A DNA stretch of 64,000 nucleotides. It comes from Agapanthus africanus. Lineage: Eukaryota > Streptophyta > Magnoliopsida > Asparagales > Amaryllidaceae. The position numbers and the translations under genes are program-made. Shown here piece after piece: positions 1 through 9,600 of the stretch. A model generated the notes under the pieces. The model was not told the DNA's origin and searched no databases. It worked only from the letters and a program-made list of their open reading frames with translations. Every line of letters begins with the position of its first letter. The first letter of the stretch is position 1. The DNA lies in NCBI GenBank assembly GCA_030015575.1, contig CM057338.1, positions 831,598,353-831,662,352 of the forward strand, given 5' to 3'.

Positions 1-1
1 A

Positions 2-1093
2 GAACCAACTCCACATTGGGATTGGAAGCGGATTCGCACTTGTCACGTGATAACAATATTAAAAGAAGAGCCCGAGAACATGGATGACCTTCCCTGGTGC
101 TTCGAAAACAGCAACGACGAGGTAATCTCAGAATTTCCACCAGCGCCAAAAGAGCTGGAAGATGGAATTCATACCACTGCATATAACCTTAAGAAAATTG
201 AGTTGGGAACAGCAAATGACCCGCGACCGACATTCATCAGCGAGCTGCTATCTGAAGAGAAGGTGGCTTTATTAAAAGACCTGCTTATGCAGCACAGAGA
301 TTGCTTCGCATGGAACTATTCCGAAATGCCAGGACTAGATCCAGAAATTGCCGTGCATAAATTGGCGATATCCCCGGACGTCAAGCCAGTCAAACAGGCA
401 CCGAGGAGAATGCGGCTCGAGCTTGAGATGAGCATCAATGCCGAGGTCAAGAAGCTGATCGACTCTGGCTTCATCCAGAAAGTTCAATACCCCGAATGGA
501 TCGCCAACATCGTCCCGGTGATGAAGAAAAATGGGACAGTGCGCATATGCGTGGACTTCTGGGATCTCAATAAAGCCTGCACGAAAGACGATTTCCCAGT
601 GCCAGTCACCGAACTGATGATAGACAATACGTCTACTCACGAGGTTTTCTCCTTCATAGATGGTTCATCAGGGTATAATCAGATAAAGATGCATCCCGAA
701 GACCAGAAGCACACCGCCTTCCGGACTCCTTTGGGTATATTCTGCTATAAGGTGATGCCCTTCGGTCTAAAGAACGCCGGTGCCACCTATCAGAGGGCCA
801 TGACAAAGATCTTCGATGACCTCATACATGAAATCGTCGAATGCTACATCGACAATCTCGTAGTTAAAAGCAAATCATACGAGGAACATCTTGAGCACCT
901 AAAAACTGTATTTCAACGCCTTCGGCAATACAACTTGAAGATGAACCCTCTCAAATGTGCATTCGGAGTTTCCTCAGGCAAATTCTTGGGATTCATCGTC
1001 CAACACCGGGGTATCGAAATAGATCCGTCCAAGATCAAGGCGATCATGGAAATGCCTCCGCCAAGGACTCTCAAACAGCTGCGGTCTCTCTAA
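2..1093 (+). pseudogene. Tat pol: reverse transcriptase domain
   Basis: This frame is open from base 2 and holds a recognisable plant gypsy RT. The order is linker (SELLSEEKVALLKDLL), VKKLIDSGFIQKVQYPEWIA, NIVPVMKKNGTVRICVDFWDLN, the FPVP block, FSFIDGSSGYNQIKMHPEDQ, TAFRTPLGIFCYKVMPFGLKNAGATYQR and the active-site box. That box reads YIDN at 845-856 where gypsy elements normally have Y-x-D-D, so the second catalytic aspartate is lost (codon AAT at 854-856). The thumb follows (LKMNPLKCAFGVSSGKFLGF). The frame stops at a TAA (1091-1093) in the middle of the conserved KQLRSL-x-GKLAYIRRFIANLSGK stretch, and the same frame continues directly behind it. It is therefore a nonsense mutation, not a real end. 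Confidence 0.88.
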
Positions 1094-2419
1094 GGGAAGC
1101 TCGCGTATATACGGCGATTTATAGCCAACCTTTCAGGAAAGTGCCGTCCTTACAGCCACCTGATGAAGAAGGGAACCCCGTTCGTCTGGGACCAAAAATG
1201 CCAAAGCGCGCTGGACGAAATTAAACAGTACCTGCAGAACCCGCCGGTGTTGGCTGCTCCGGTCAAGGGAAAACCCCTCATTCTTTATACAACCGCCCTC
1301 GAAGGTTCCTTAGGCGCATTATGGGCACAAGAGAACGCTCAAGGGAAAGAAAGATCACTCTACTACTTAAGTCGAGTTCTGCTGGGGGCAGAAAGCAACT
1401 ACTCCCCCATCGAAAAACACTGCCTGGCGTTGATCTTCGCGATAACAAAGCTCAGGCACTATGCGTTGGCGCATGAGGTCCGTCTCATTTCGAAGGTGGA
1501 CCCTCTTAAGTATTTAATGTCAAAGGCCATACTGACAGGTCGACTCGCTAAATGGGCTCTGCTCTTGATGGAGTTCTCGATAACGTATCAACCTCTCAAG
1601 GCAGTGAAAGGCCAGGCCATCGCCGACTTCCTTGCTGAGCATCCGATACCCGCCGATTCTCCTCTGAGCTGCGATCTACCAGACGAGCATGCGTTCGACG
1701 CAATCGACGGTGGTGATACCCGATGGGAGCTCTTTTTCGATGGAGCGTATTCCATGAAGAAGCGCAAACAAAGTACCCCTATAATCAAATCGGGGGTAGG
1801 CCTCATCTTTGTGACTCCACAAGGAGGGATAATGCGTTTCGCTTTCTCCTTAACAGAGCCGAGGACAAATAACGAAGCCGAATATGAAGCCTTGATAGCA
1901 GGTCTTGAGATCGCCATCGACATGGGAATTGAAAACCTCCTCATATACAGAGATTCTCAACTGGTCGTTAGTCAAGTAAACGGCGACTACCAAACGTGCA
2001 AACCGGAGTTGGTGAAGTACGGGGAAAAGGTGCAACAACTGTTGACCCAAATTCCCTCCTATACCTTGGAGAACATACCGCGCGCAGAAAACAGCAAAGC
2101 GGACGCATTGGCCAAGCCCGCTAAAGAACTGGCTGATGAGAACCTCGATGATATAAGAATCGTGGTACAAAACCGTCGGGTGCTTGCCCCAGCGGAAATA
2201 CCTCCGGAATCATCCGAAGAAAAGAGAGCGACTGAGCAAATGGCTCTGCAAATAAAAGACCGGGAAAAGGCTGAGGATTGGAGGGAAGTCTTCGTAGACT
2301 ACTTTAAGTCCCACCGATTGCCTGAAGAAGCGTCCACAAGACATCAGCTCATGAAACGAGCTCTGTCTTTCGCCTTCGTCAATGATACTCTGTACAAGAG
2401 GTCGTTTGATTCTCTGTGA
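1094..2419 (+). pseudogene. Tat pol: RT-linked RNase H plus second (archaeal-type) RNase H
   Basis: The same reading frame continues after the stop at 1091. First comes the RT-associated RNase H region (GKLAYIRRFIANLSGKCRP, then LILYTTALEGSLGALWAQ, YLSRVLLGAESNYSPIEK, LIFAITKLRHY), where the usual first acidic residue looks degenerate. From about 1725 a second, better conserved RNase H follows. Its catalytic acids are visible in WELFFDGAYS (Asp), TNNEAEYEALIAGLEIA (Glu), YRDSQLVVSQVNGDY (Asp) and ENSKADALAK (Asp). This duplicated RNase H is the main marker for the Tat lineage. The segment ends at an in-frame TGA (2417-2419) within a linker that runs on in frame into the integrase zinc finger, so this is a second nonsense mutation. 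Confidence 0.85.
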
Positions 2420-3529
2420 CTGAGATGCTTAGGACCCGACGAAGCGAAAAGAGTCATCCAGGAAGTTCACGATGGACTCTGCGGTTCTCACCAAGCGGGC
2501 CCAAAGATGAAGTTAAAGATCAAACGGATGGGCTACTACTGGCCCACGATGATCCAGAACTGCCTCGAACATGCGAAGCAATGCCACTCATGCCAAATTC
2601 ATGGGGACTTCATCCATCAGCATCCGAATCCACTACATCCAACGGTGGCTAGCTGGCCATTCGAAATGTGGGGGACTGATATAGTCGGCCCCATCGAACC
2701 AGTATCGTCTAGAGGACATCGTTTCATCCTAGCGACGACTGACTACTTCTCTAAGTGGGCAGAAGCGGTACCGCTGAGGGAAGTAAAGACGGAGAATATC
2801 CTCCATTTCTTCAAGACGTATGTCATATATCGGTTTGGAACGCCAAGACGAATCATCTCCGATAACGGGCCAGCCTACAGAAGCCACAAAATCAGTCGCT
2901 TCGCGCAATAGCATAATATAGACTGGAGATATTCCTCAGTTTATAATCCGCGAGCTAACGGTCTAGCTGAGGCCTTCAATAAGACCTTGACGAAGATCAT
3001 GAAGAAAACGGTGTCACGAAATAATAAAGACTGGCACGAAAGACTGCAAGAAGCTCTCTGGGCGTATCGAACTACGTTTAAAACGGCCACGAATGCAACG
3101 CCATATGCGTTGGTATTAGGTACAGAAGCAGTACTCCCTCTCGAGATAGAATTACCCTCTCTACGAGTGGCAATCCACTTCGAGCTGACGGACGAAGAAA
3201 ACGCTCACCTTCGGCTTGAGGAGCTTGACGCCCTTGATGAAGCCCGGCTCATAGCACAGTAAAATCTGGAAGCTTATAAAGCAAAGATGACGCGCTCATA
3301 TGAAAGATTGGCCCGACCGAGGACATTCCGCCAAGGCGAACTTGTGCTAATGGTCAAAAGGCCTATGATTCCCAATCGCGCTAAACGAGGAAAATTCGAA
3401 CCAAACTATGAAGGCCCATACATCATAGATAAGGTCTACCAGGGTGGAGCCTATCTACTCATGGACATGCACGGTGAAAGGCCTTTCAGGCCAATAAACG
3501 GTCGCTTCCTAAAGAAATACTATGCTTAA
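2420..3529 (+). pseudogene. Tat pol: integrase
   Basis: The integrase follows in frame. An HHCC zinc finger comes first (VHDGLCGSHQAGPK, then HAKQCHSCQIHGDF). The catalytic core has Asp in WGTDIVGP, Asp in IISDNGPAYRSH and Glu in NGLAEAFNKTL, so the DDE triad is present. The C-terminal part includes WAYRTTFKTATNATPYALV and the GPF/Y-like module KFEPNYEGPYIID, ending GRFLKKYYA at a TAA (3527-3529) taken as the original end of pol. Two further in-frame stops interrupt it, TAG at 2909-2911 and TAA at 3260-3262. There are no frameshifts across the whole of pol, so all visible damage to the frame is by point mutation. Confidence 0.88.
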
Positions 3530-3564
3530 GCTCAAACTCTATCAGCAGTAACCAGCCTTCTCAA

Positions 3565-3625
3565 AGTCGGACCGAAATGTCCTTAAACTAATAGCGGACC
3601 GAAATGTCCTTAAACTACTACCGCG
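3565..3625 (+). repeat. GGAC-cgaaat-GTCC stem-loop repeat, two units
   Basis: Just behind pol the sequence GGACCGAAATGTCCTTAAAC occurs twice (about 3569 and 3596). GGAC and GTCC are complementary, giving a 4-bp stem with loop CGAAAT, followed by a constant TTAAACTA tail. The same unit recurs about a dozen times at 13,740-14,050, which ties that region to the same element family. Confidence 0.8.
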
Positions 3626-3678
3626 GCATCCTTAGCTGACGAGATAAAAAAAATAAAATATAATATAATAAATAAAAA

Positions 3679-3950
3679 CGGTATGTCCATAAGCAAAAAG
3701 GGCACGGATGAAAACCCGAAAGGGCTCCGTGAGTAAAAACAGCAGGGCTACCGGCGAGTGTTCGTGAAAACCCGAAAGGGCGCGACCTCGTAAAAAATAT
3801 ATAAAAAAAAAGAGAATAAAAAAAAGCGGTACGTCCATAAGCAAAATGGGCACGGATGAAAACCCGAAAGGGCTCCGTGAGTAAAAACAGCAGGGCTACC
3901 GGCGAGTGTTTGTGAAAACCTGAAAGGGCGCAACCTCGTTAAAGGACACT
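3679..3950 (+). repeat. 148-bp tandem repeat, two copies
   Basis: Two near-identical units begin at CGGTATGTCCATAAGC (3679) and CGGTACGTCCATAAGC (3827), spaced 148 bp. Each contains GGGCACGGATGAAAACCCG, GGGCTCCGTGAG and CAGGGCTACCGGCGAGTGTT. The interval between them is A-rich. There is no coding potential; small minus-strand ORFs here are only by-products of low complexity. Confidence 0.85.
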
Positions 3951-4135
3951 TATAGGGTCCTCTCGACCTTGTAAGGAGAAACCACCCACGTGAGATCCTT
4001 ACGACTCACAAGGGAGCAACACACTTAGGGATCCCCACGATTCCTAAGGAGAAAATACACTTGTGAGATCCTCACGACTAGTAAGGAGAACTCTCTTATG
4101 GGACCCTCACGGCCCATAAGATTTGAAAGTCTTAA
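3950..4135 (+). repeat. Constant-loop hairpin array, block A
   Basis: A row of about five imperfect palindromes, each with a CCTYWCGA-like core in the loop, different stem arms, and AAGGAGAAA after most of them. Clear examples are CTTATGGG (4095-4102) paired with CCCATAAG (4113-4120), GTGAG/CTCAC around ATCCTTACGA, and CTTAGGGA/TTCCTAAG. Different stems around one loop suggest compensatory change. The block sits in the integrase-antisense ORF spacer of the Tat element. Confidence 0.75.
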
Positions 4136-4295
4136 GTTACAGAGAACCTAAACCTGTGCTTAAGCAACTCCCACAACTCCCGATACTGCCCTACAAGTGG
4201 CTCAATACTGACCCTTGTATACAATCCAAGGGCGCGAATAAACATTTCCCTGACCAAGTCCCATCCGTGACTGGGGATATGTTCGCATGACGAAC

Positions 4296-4485
4296 AACCC
4301 TTATAAGTCCTCTCGACTTACAAGGAGAAAATCCTCCTGTAGGATCCTTACGACTTACAGAGGAACAAACACTTAGGAATCCTCACGATTCCTAAGGAGA
4401 AAATACACCTATAAGATCCTCACGACTTGTAGGGAGAAATACCTTTGTGAGACCCTTACGGCTCATGAAGTCAAAAGCCTTAGTC
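4296..4485 (+). repeat. Constant-loop hairpin array, block B
   Basis: Second block of the same hairpin type, about five units. The best is CTTAGGAATC (4372-4381) paired with GATTCCTAAG (4387-4396), a perfect 10-bp stem around CTCAC. Others are CTGTA/TACAG around a GATCCTTACGA-type loop and CCTATAAG/CTTGTAGG, held by G-T wobbles. The block is separated from block A by about 160 bp containing a TATACAATCCAAGGGCG motif that recurs near 5010 and 14,450. Confidence 0.75.
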
Positions 4486-4644
4486 GACAGGACCTTAACC
4501 CTGTTCGCTAAGCCACCCTTGTTCGACATCGACAGAGGCAGATGATGATTCGCTCCTGGCAATATCCCAGTTGTAGCGGTGCTGATGCCGAAATCGGTGT
4601 CTAATTTCAGGTTTACGGCGAAAAGCCAGTAGGCTGCACATGCA

Positions 4645-4910
4645 TACGAAATAGCCGAAATGATGGGGCAATTTGCAATAAAAAGCAGCAAGTGAAAATG
4701 TATGCATGAAAAATATCCGAAATGATGGGGCAACTCGCAATAAAAAGCAGTGAGTAAAAATAAAAAATAGCCGAAATGATTGGGCAACTCGCAATAAAAA
4801 GCAACGAGTAAAAATAAAATAAATAGCCGAAATGATTGGGCAACTCGCAATAAAAAACAGCGAGTAAAAATAAAATAAATAGCCGAAATGATTGGGCAAT
4901 CGCAACCTTC
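4645..4910 (+). repeat. Short tandem repeats (~55-65 bp) with covarying stem
   Basis: About five degenerate units contain GCCGAAATGAT(G/T)GGGCAA followed by a small hairpin. The arms ACTCG and CGAGT enclose CAATAAAAAGCA. In the first unit the arms read TTTGC and GCAAG, a coordinated change with one wobble, around the same AATAAAAA loop. A- and T-rich linkers separate the units. No gene lies here. Confidence 0.7.
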
Positions 4911-5130
4911 GCGATGTAAAAGCTGAAATGATAGAGCATCGTGGAAATGAAACAAAAAAAAGAAATGATAAAACTTTGGCCCTACAATTAAGATCACATC
5001 GATCCCTATATACAATCCAAGGGCGTAAACAAAAAGGGAACCATACTTTCCCAACAGGCTCCGCCAGAAGACGAAGCCAAATCTTGACGGTTCAGTCCAA
5101 CTCCGAAGAAACCAGTGTCTTCAGCAGATA

Positions 5131-6030
5131 CCTCAACTCAAGGAAACAAACACTCCTTGACAAGAGCCTCCTGATCCGCATCGACTCGCAGAGCAACCAG
5201 TGCCTCCGTGGGAAATTCTCGACTCGTTTCAAACCCCAAGGAAATAAATAATCCTTGGCGCTAGGGAAACAAATAATCCTTAGCAAATTCCTCGACTCAC
5301 GGATACAAACACTCCTTGACGAGAGCCTCCTGATCCGCGTCGACTCGCAGAGCAACCAGTGCCTCCGTGGGAAATTCTCGACTCGTTTCAAACCCTAAGG
5401 AAACAAATAATCCTTGGCGCTAGGGAAACAAATAATCCCTAGCAAACACCTCAACTCACGGATACAAACACTCCTTGACGAGAGCCTCCTGATTCGCGTT
5501 GACTCGCAGAGCAACCAGTGCCTCCGTGGGAAATTCTCGACTCGTTTCAAACCCCAAGGAAACAAATAATCCTTGGCGCTTGGGAAACAAATAATCCTTA
5601 GCAAATCCTCGACTCACGGATACAAACACTCCTTGACGAGAGCCTCCTGATCCGAGTCGACTCGCAGAGCCACCAGTGCCTCCGTGGGAAATTCTCGACT
5701 CGTTTCAAACCCCAAGGAAACAAATAATCCTTGGCGCTAGGGAAACAAATAATCCTTAGCAAATTCCTCGACTCACGGATACAAACACTCCTTGACGAGA
5801 GCTTCCTGATTCGCGTCGACTCGCAGAGCAACCGGTGCATCCGTGGGAAATTCTCGACTCGTTTCAAACCCCAAGGAAATAAATAATCCTTGGCGCTAGG
5901 GAAACAAATAATCCCTAGAAAATTCCTCGACTCACGGATACAAACACTCCTTGACGAGAGCCTCCTGATTCGTGTCGGCTCGCAGAGAAACCAGTGTCTC
6001 CGCGGGAAAATTCCCGATTCGTCTCAAATT
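5131..6030 (+). repeat. 159-bp tandem repeat array, about 5.5 copies
   Basis: Units start with CTC(G/A)ACTCACGGATAC at about 5132, 5291, 5450, 5608, 5767 and 5926, a period of 158-159 bp. Each carries ACACTCCTTGACGAGAGCCT, GCAGAGCAACCAGTGCCTCC, and two or three internal hairpins with loop AACAAATAA or AACAAACAC but different stems (CCAAGGA/TCCTTGG, CTAGGGA/TCCCTAG, TCAAGGA/TCCTTGA). Minus-strand ORFs of 69-99 residues across the array are repeat artefacts. Confidence 0.9.
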
Positions 6031-6165
6031 GCAAGATGAAGCCTCAGGCAGCAGGGACTAAAAAACTTGCTTCCTGAACAATGGTACCCTGCAAGTCGAT
6101 CCAAAAAGATCTCTTGCATACTATTCACGGGTCTCACTCTCCAAAGTCAAATCTCGACAAGGAGG

Positions 6166-6400
6166 GAAACAACCGCTTACGGGCCCTCTCGACTCGTAAG
6201 AGGAAAAAATTCTCTTATAGGATCCTTACGACTTATAAGAGAAAACCACACTTAGGAATCCTCACGATTCCTAAGGAGAAAACCCACCTACGAGATCCTC
6301 TCGATCCGTAGGGAGAAAAATCTCTATGAGACCCTCATGGCTCATGGAGTTGAAAAGTCTTAGGCAGCAGATCTGAACCTGCGGCCTAAACCATCGCTAT
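6166..6400 (+). repeat. Constant-loop hairpin array, block C
   Basis: Third block of the CCTYWCGA hairpins, between the 159-bp array and the antisense ORF. Stems: CTTACG (6176-6181)/CGTAAG (6195-6200); CTTATA (6214-6219)/TATAAG (6234-6239); CTTAGGAATC (6251-6260)/GATTCCTAAG (6266-6275); CCTACG (6287-6292)/CGTAGG (6307-6312); then CTATGAG/CTCATGG with a wobble. The order of stems resembles block B, so the blocks are probably duplications whose stems later diverged pairwise. The remaining 6401-6615 shows nothing recognisable. Confidence 0.78.
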
Positions 6401-6615
6401 TTCTTAAGAAAGTCAAGATGCGTGCTCTATTATCTGTTGACCATGTTTTACTAAGGTGGCATGCTGATAATAAAAGGAAAGAAAAGGCGGAGGAATGGCA
6501 CAAGACGTTACAGAAAATGTGTATCTTTTATTCATAAACTTGATTGAGTACAGGATACATTGTGCTAAAGAATAAAATATATATACATTTACAAGTACAA
6601 ACGATACAAGGAGAG

Positions 6616-9600
6616 TTACTGAGGAGGAGGCATCCTGCATAGCTCTAGAAATTGTTCGCGCACTTCCTTCCCCGCTTTCTCCTGATCGGCCACCACTGCC
6701 AACTCCGCCTCCACTTGGGCCCGTTGCTGCGAGACAGATGCAAGCTGATCCCTGACGGCCTGATGAGCAGCTTCACGGCCTGGAATGTCATGCTCGGCGA
6801 CATCAAGTGCCCGCTTCAGTTTCAGCCCATTTGAGATGCGCTCCAGAAGGCCCTCGAAGACGGCCTTTACCTCGGCGGCGTTCGCCTCAACTTCAGCGCG
6901 CAGGCGAGCGGTTTCGCTTGAAGACTCCTGACACTCCTTTAGCCTCAAAGCTGCTTCTTGTTCCAAATGACGGAAATGAGAAGTGATTTGCTCGAGCCAT
7001 GCTCCCCGTTAAGTGCTCACGGCCAAAGTCTCGGGGGATAGACGCATCGACTCCAGCTGATGAAGGCGAGCCTCAATCTCCCGACAATGGTTAACCCAAG
7101 AGGCGACAATGCCCTCGTCATGGAAGGTGGCAAATATCACCAACATCGGGTTAACCATCGTAGCGAAGTCCTCAGCAGATGTAGGAGTCTCGACGTCGAG
7201 TTCCTCGATGTAGTCGCTCAACATGCGCAGACTATTCGCCGCACCTTTTGAGGACGGACGTCTCTGGGAAGGGCCGCCCGGTATTGTAATATGAGACTCA
7301 AAAGGTACCGAGACTGGAACGACAGCTGAAAAAGACAAAATGCGATTAGATGATGATTCAATAGATATGGAGAAAGTCATTGATAAGATAGTTTACTATA
7401 CCGGTTGAAGCAGGTGGCAAGGCCGGAAGGGCCGGTGGCGCAACCGATCTTTCTTCTCCCCCTTCGATTTATAACACTGCAGTCAGGACAAGAGAGAGTT
7501 AGAAATAATTCTACCACTGAAAAACAAAGATATCAATCGGGAACGGTACTCACCAGCGCCACCAGAGGGAGAGGCGAATTCAGATGGGAAGGAGAAGTGT
7601 GGGAGCAACACTTGATAGAGATGGTCAAAAAGCACTCCTGAAAGACACAACAGTATGACTTTAGTACACAAATTATGCGTCTGGAAGATAAGATTAATAA
7701 ATTGCAAACCCATACCTTCCAACATCTTAGATGGTATGAGAGAGGGTTGAGAGGTGACCACCGCCAAGGCAGTCGTTGAAGGCGCTCCCTCAAGTAGTGG
7801 GGCATCGGCGCTGGCTGGGCCTGCGTTACAAGAAAGGTGAACTTGTCAGAAAGGATTGTAAAGTAAAGAAGAAAAAAAACAGGAACTTGGGGTTTACCTG
7901 AGGAGCTCCCGGCTGAAACGGAGGCGACTCCCTCTTCTATCAACATGAGGCCACCGCCCATAGCCTCATCACCCGACTCGATAGGGACCGTTGTCGTGCT
8001 CGCAAGACCTGGAGACGGCGGAAGATCGTACACAGGGAGGGCAATGATTGGAGTGTTGCCGGACTCTAGGGAGGGAGCGGCTAACTCTTCTCCAGGAGTC
8101 GTACCCATCTCACCCGCCACTTCTTCAGGCTCCGCTATCTCCATTGGCTCATCCGCTGTCACCACGAGGTCGCCGGCCTCAAGCACCTCGTCCGCCACTA
8201 CCCTGGGCTCAGTTACGACGATCATTTCATCTGCCGCCACTTCAGGCTGGGCATCAATGACCTTCTCGGCTGCAGACCCCTCAACCTCCATCTCGGGCCC
8301 TAAAGCCTCAGCGACGTCGCCCACCGCCGGCTCAGGTTCGGTAGGAGCCGCCTCCTCTGTTTCCTTAGATTCAACGGTCTCCGTCTCCCCCTCGGTCGGA
8401 CTTGGCCCTACAGGATAAGATATATAAGGACCGATGGCATTAAAACTCCTACAACAAGAACTCTGAGAGAAATATTACCTGAAGTAGATTTACCGTTTGC
8501 GCTTCGAACTGCACGCGCCACTTCTCTGTGAGCAGTGGATAGAGCAACAGGGGCCTCTTCGGATGGAGTATCAGCACGAGGGGCGGTGCTGGGGCCCGCT
8601 CCCACAGCCAAGGCAACCCAGCGCGCCTTCGCTTCACGCCTTAGCCGCTTCCTTTCCTCCCGAGCTGTCACGATGGACCTCTGTGACGCCTCCTTCACCA
8701 AGGCGTCGTCGTCCGTATACAAGGACACCTCTAAAGCCTTTAAGGCATCTCTCATCGGCTCTTCAAGACGGACCTCCCGCGGTAGCCCCGAAGAAGCAGG
8801 AACGTCGGCAGCTGGAAGAATGTCCGCGTCGCTTGGCGGGAACGGCATTGAGGTTCCTGCGATAAAAAAGAGAGAGGTTAGATCGACCATAACACAAGGG
8901 AAATGGAAACTTGATGAATTGAAACTTACTAAGGCCCATGGACGCTCTAAGACGTTCCTCCTCTTGGAAAGTCTTGAGGGAAGCGGCAATGGCTTCTTCA
9001 GTGGTGATGCCTGTTGGAAAAAATGAAGGAAAAATGTTAGTCAAAGGCAATAATAAAGATATGATGCAATAGAAAACGCGATTAATGATTACCTGACGCC
9101 GCAAGCTTAGCCAGCCATGCATTACGCCTCGCCAATCGCTCCGAAGCTCTGAGGGCGGCCTCCAGGTTCGTGTCATCCGGCGGCATGACTAATCCCTCAT
9201 TAGTCCCATACTCGCTCAGGCCCTCACTGTACGGAGCGTGGGGTTCCTGACCGAACGCAATGTCCGCGGCGAAGAGCGACTTCTTTTTCTTCTGCCCGCC
9301 AACCCTAGGCGCACGCGGGATCGACTTACGCTTAACAGCCACCTTGGGACGGCGGGTCCCGATGTCCGCACCTACGCCAGACTCCGGCGAGGATACAACC
9401 ACTGTCTCCACTGGAGCACAGGGTGCTGGAGGTGCATCTGTGATATCAGGGAGCGGCAATCCACGTGGAGGGCTTTGCGCACGCGATGGTCTGCCCCCGG
9501 CATCTTTTAGAGGAGGAACCACCGGGGTCCTTGGCACTAAGGGAGCGTTACGGTCGGTGCCGGGAGGTGCACCTTTACGGTCGATCAACACTCGCCTCTC

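Noticed and set aside
5092-5867. Minus-strand ORFs of 69-99 residues with near-identical peptides
   Set aside because: They are the 159-bp tandem repeat read through in one frame. The period (159 = 3 x 53) keeps the frame open; there is no start context or homology.
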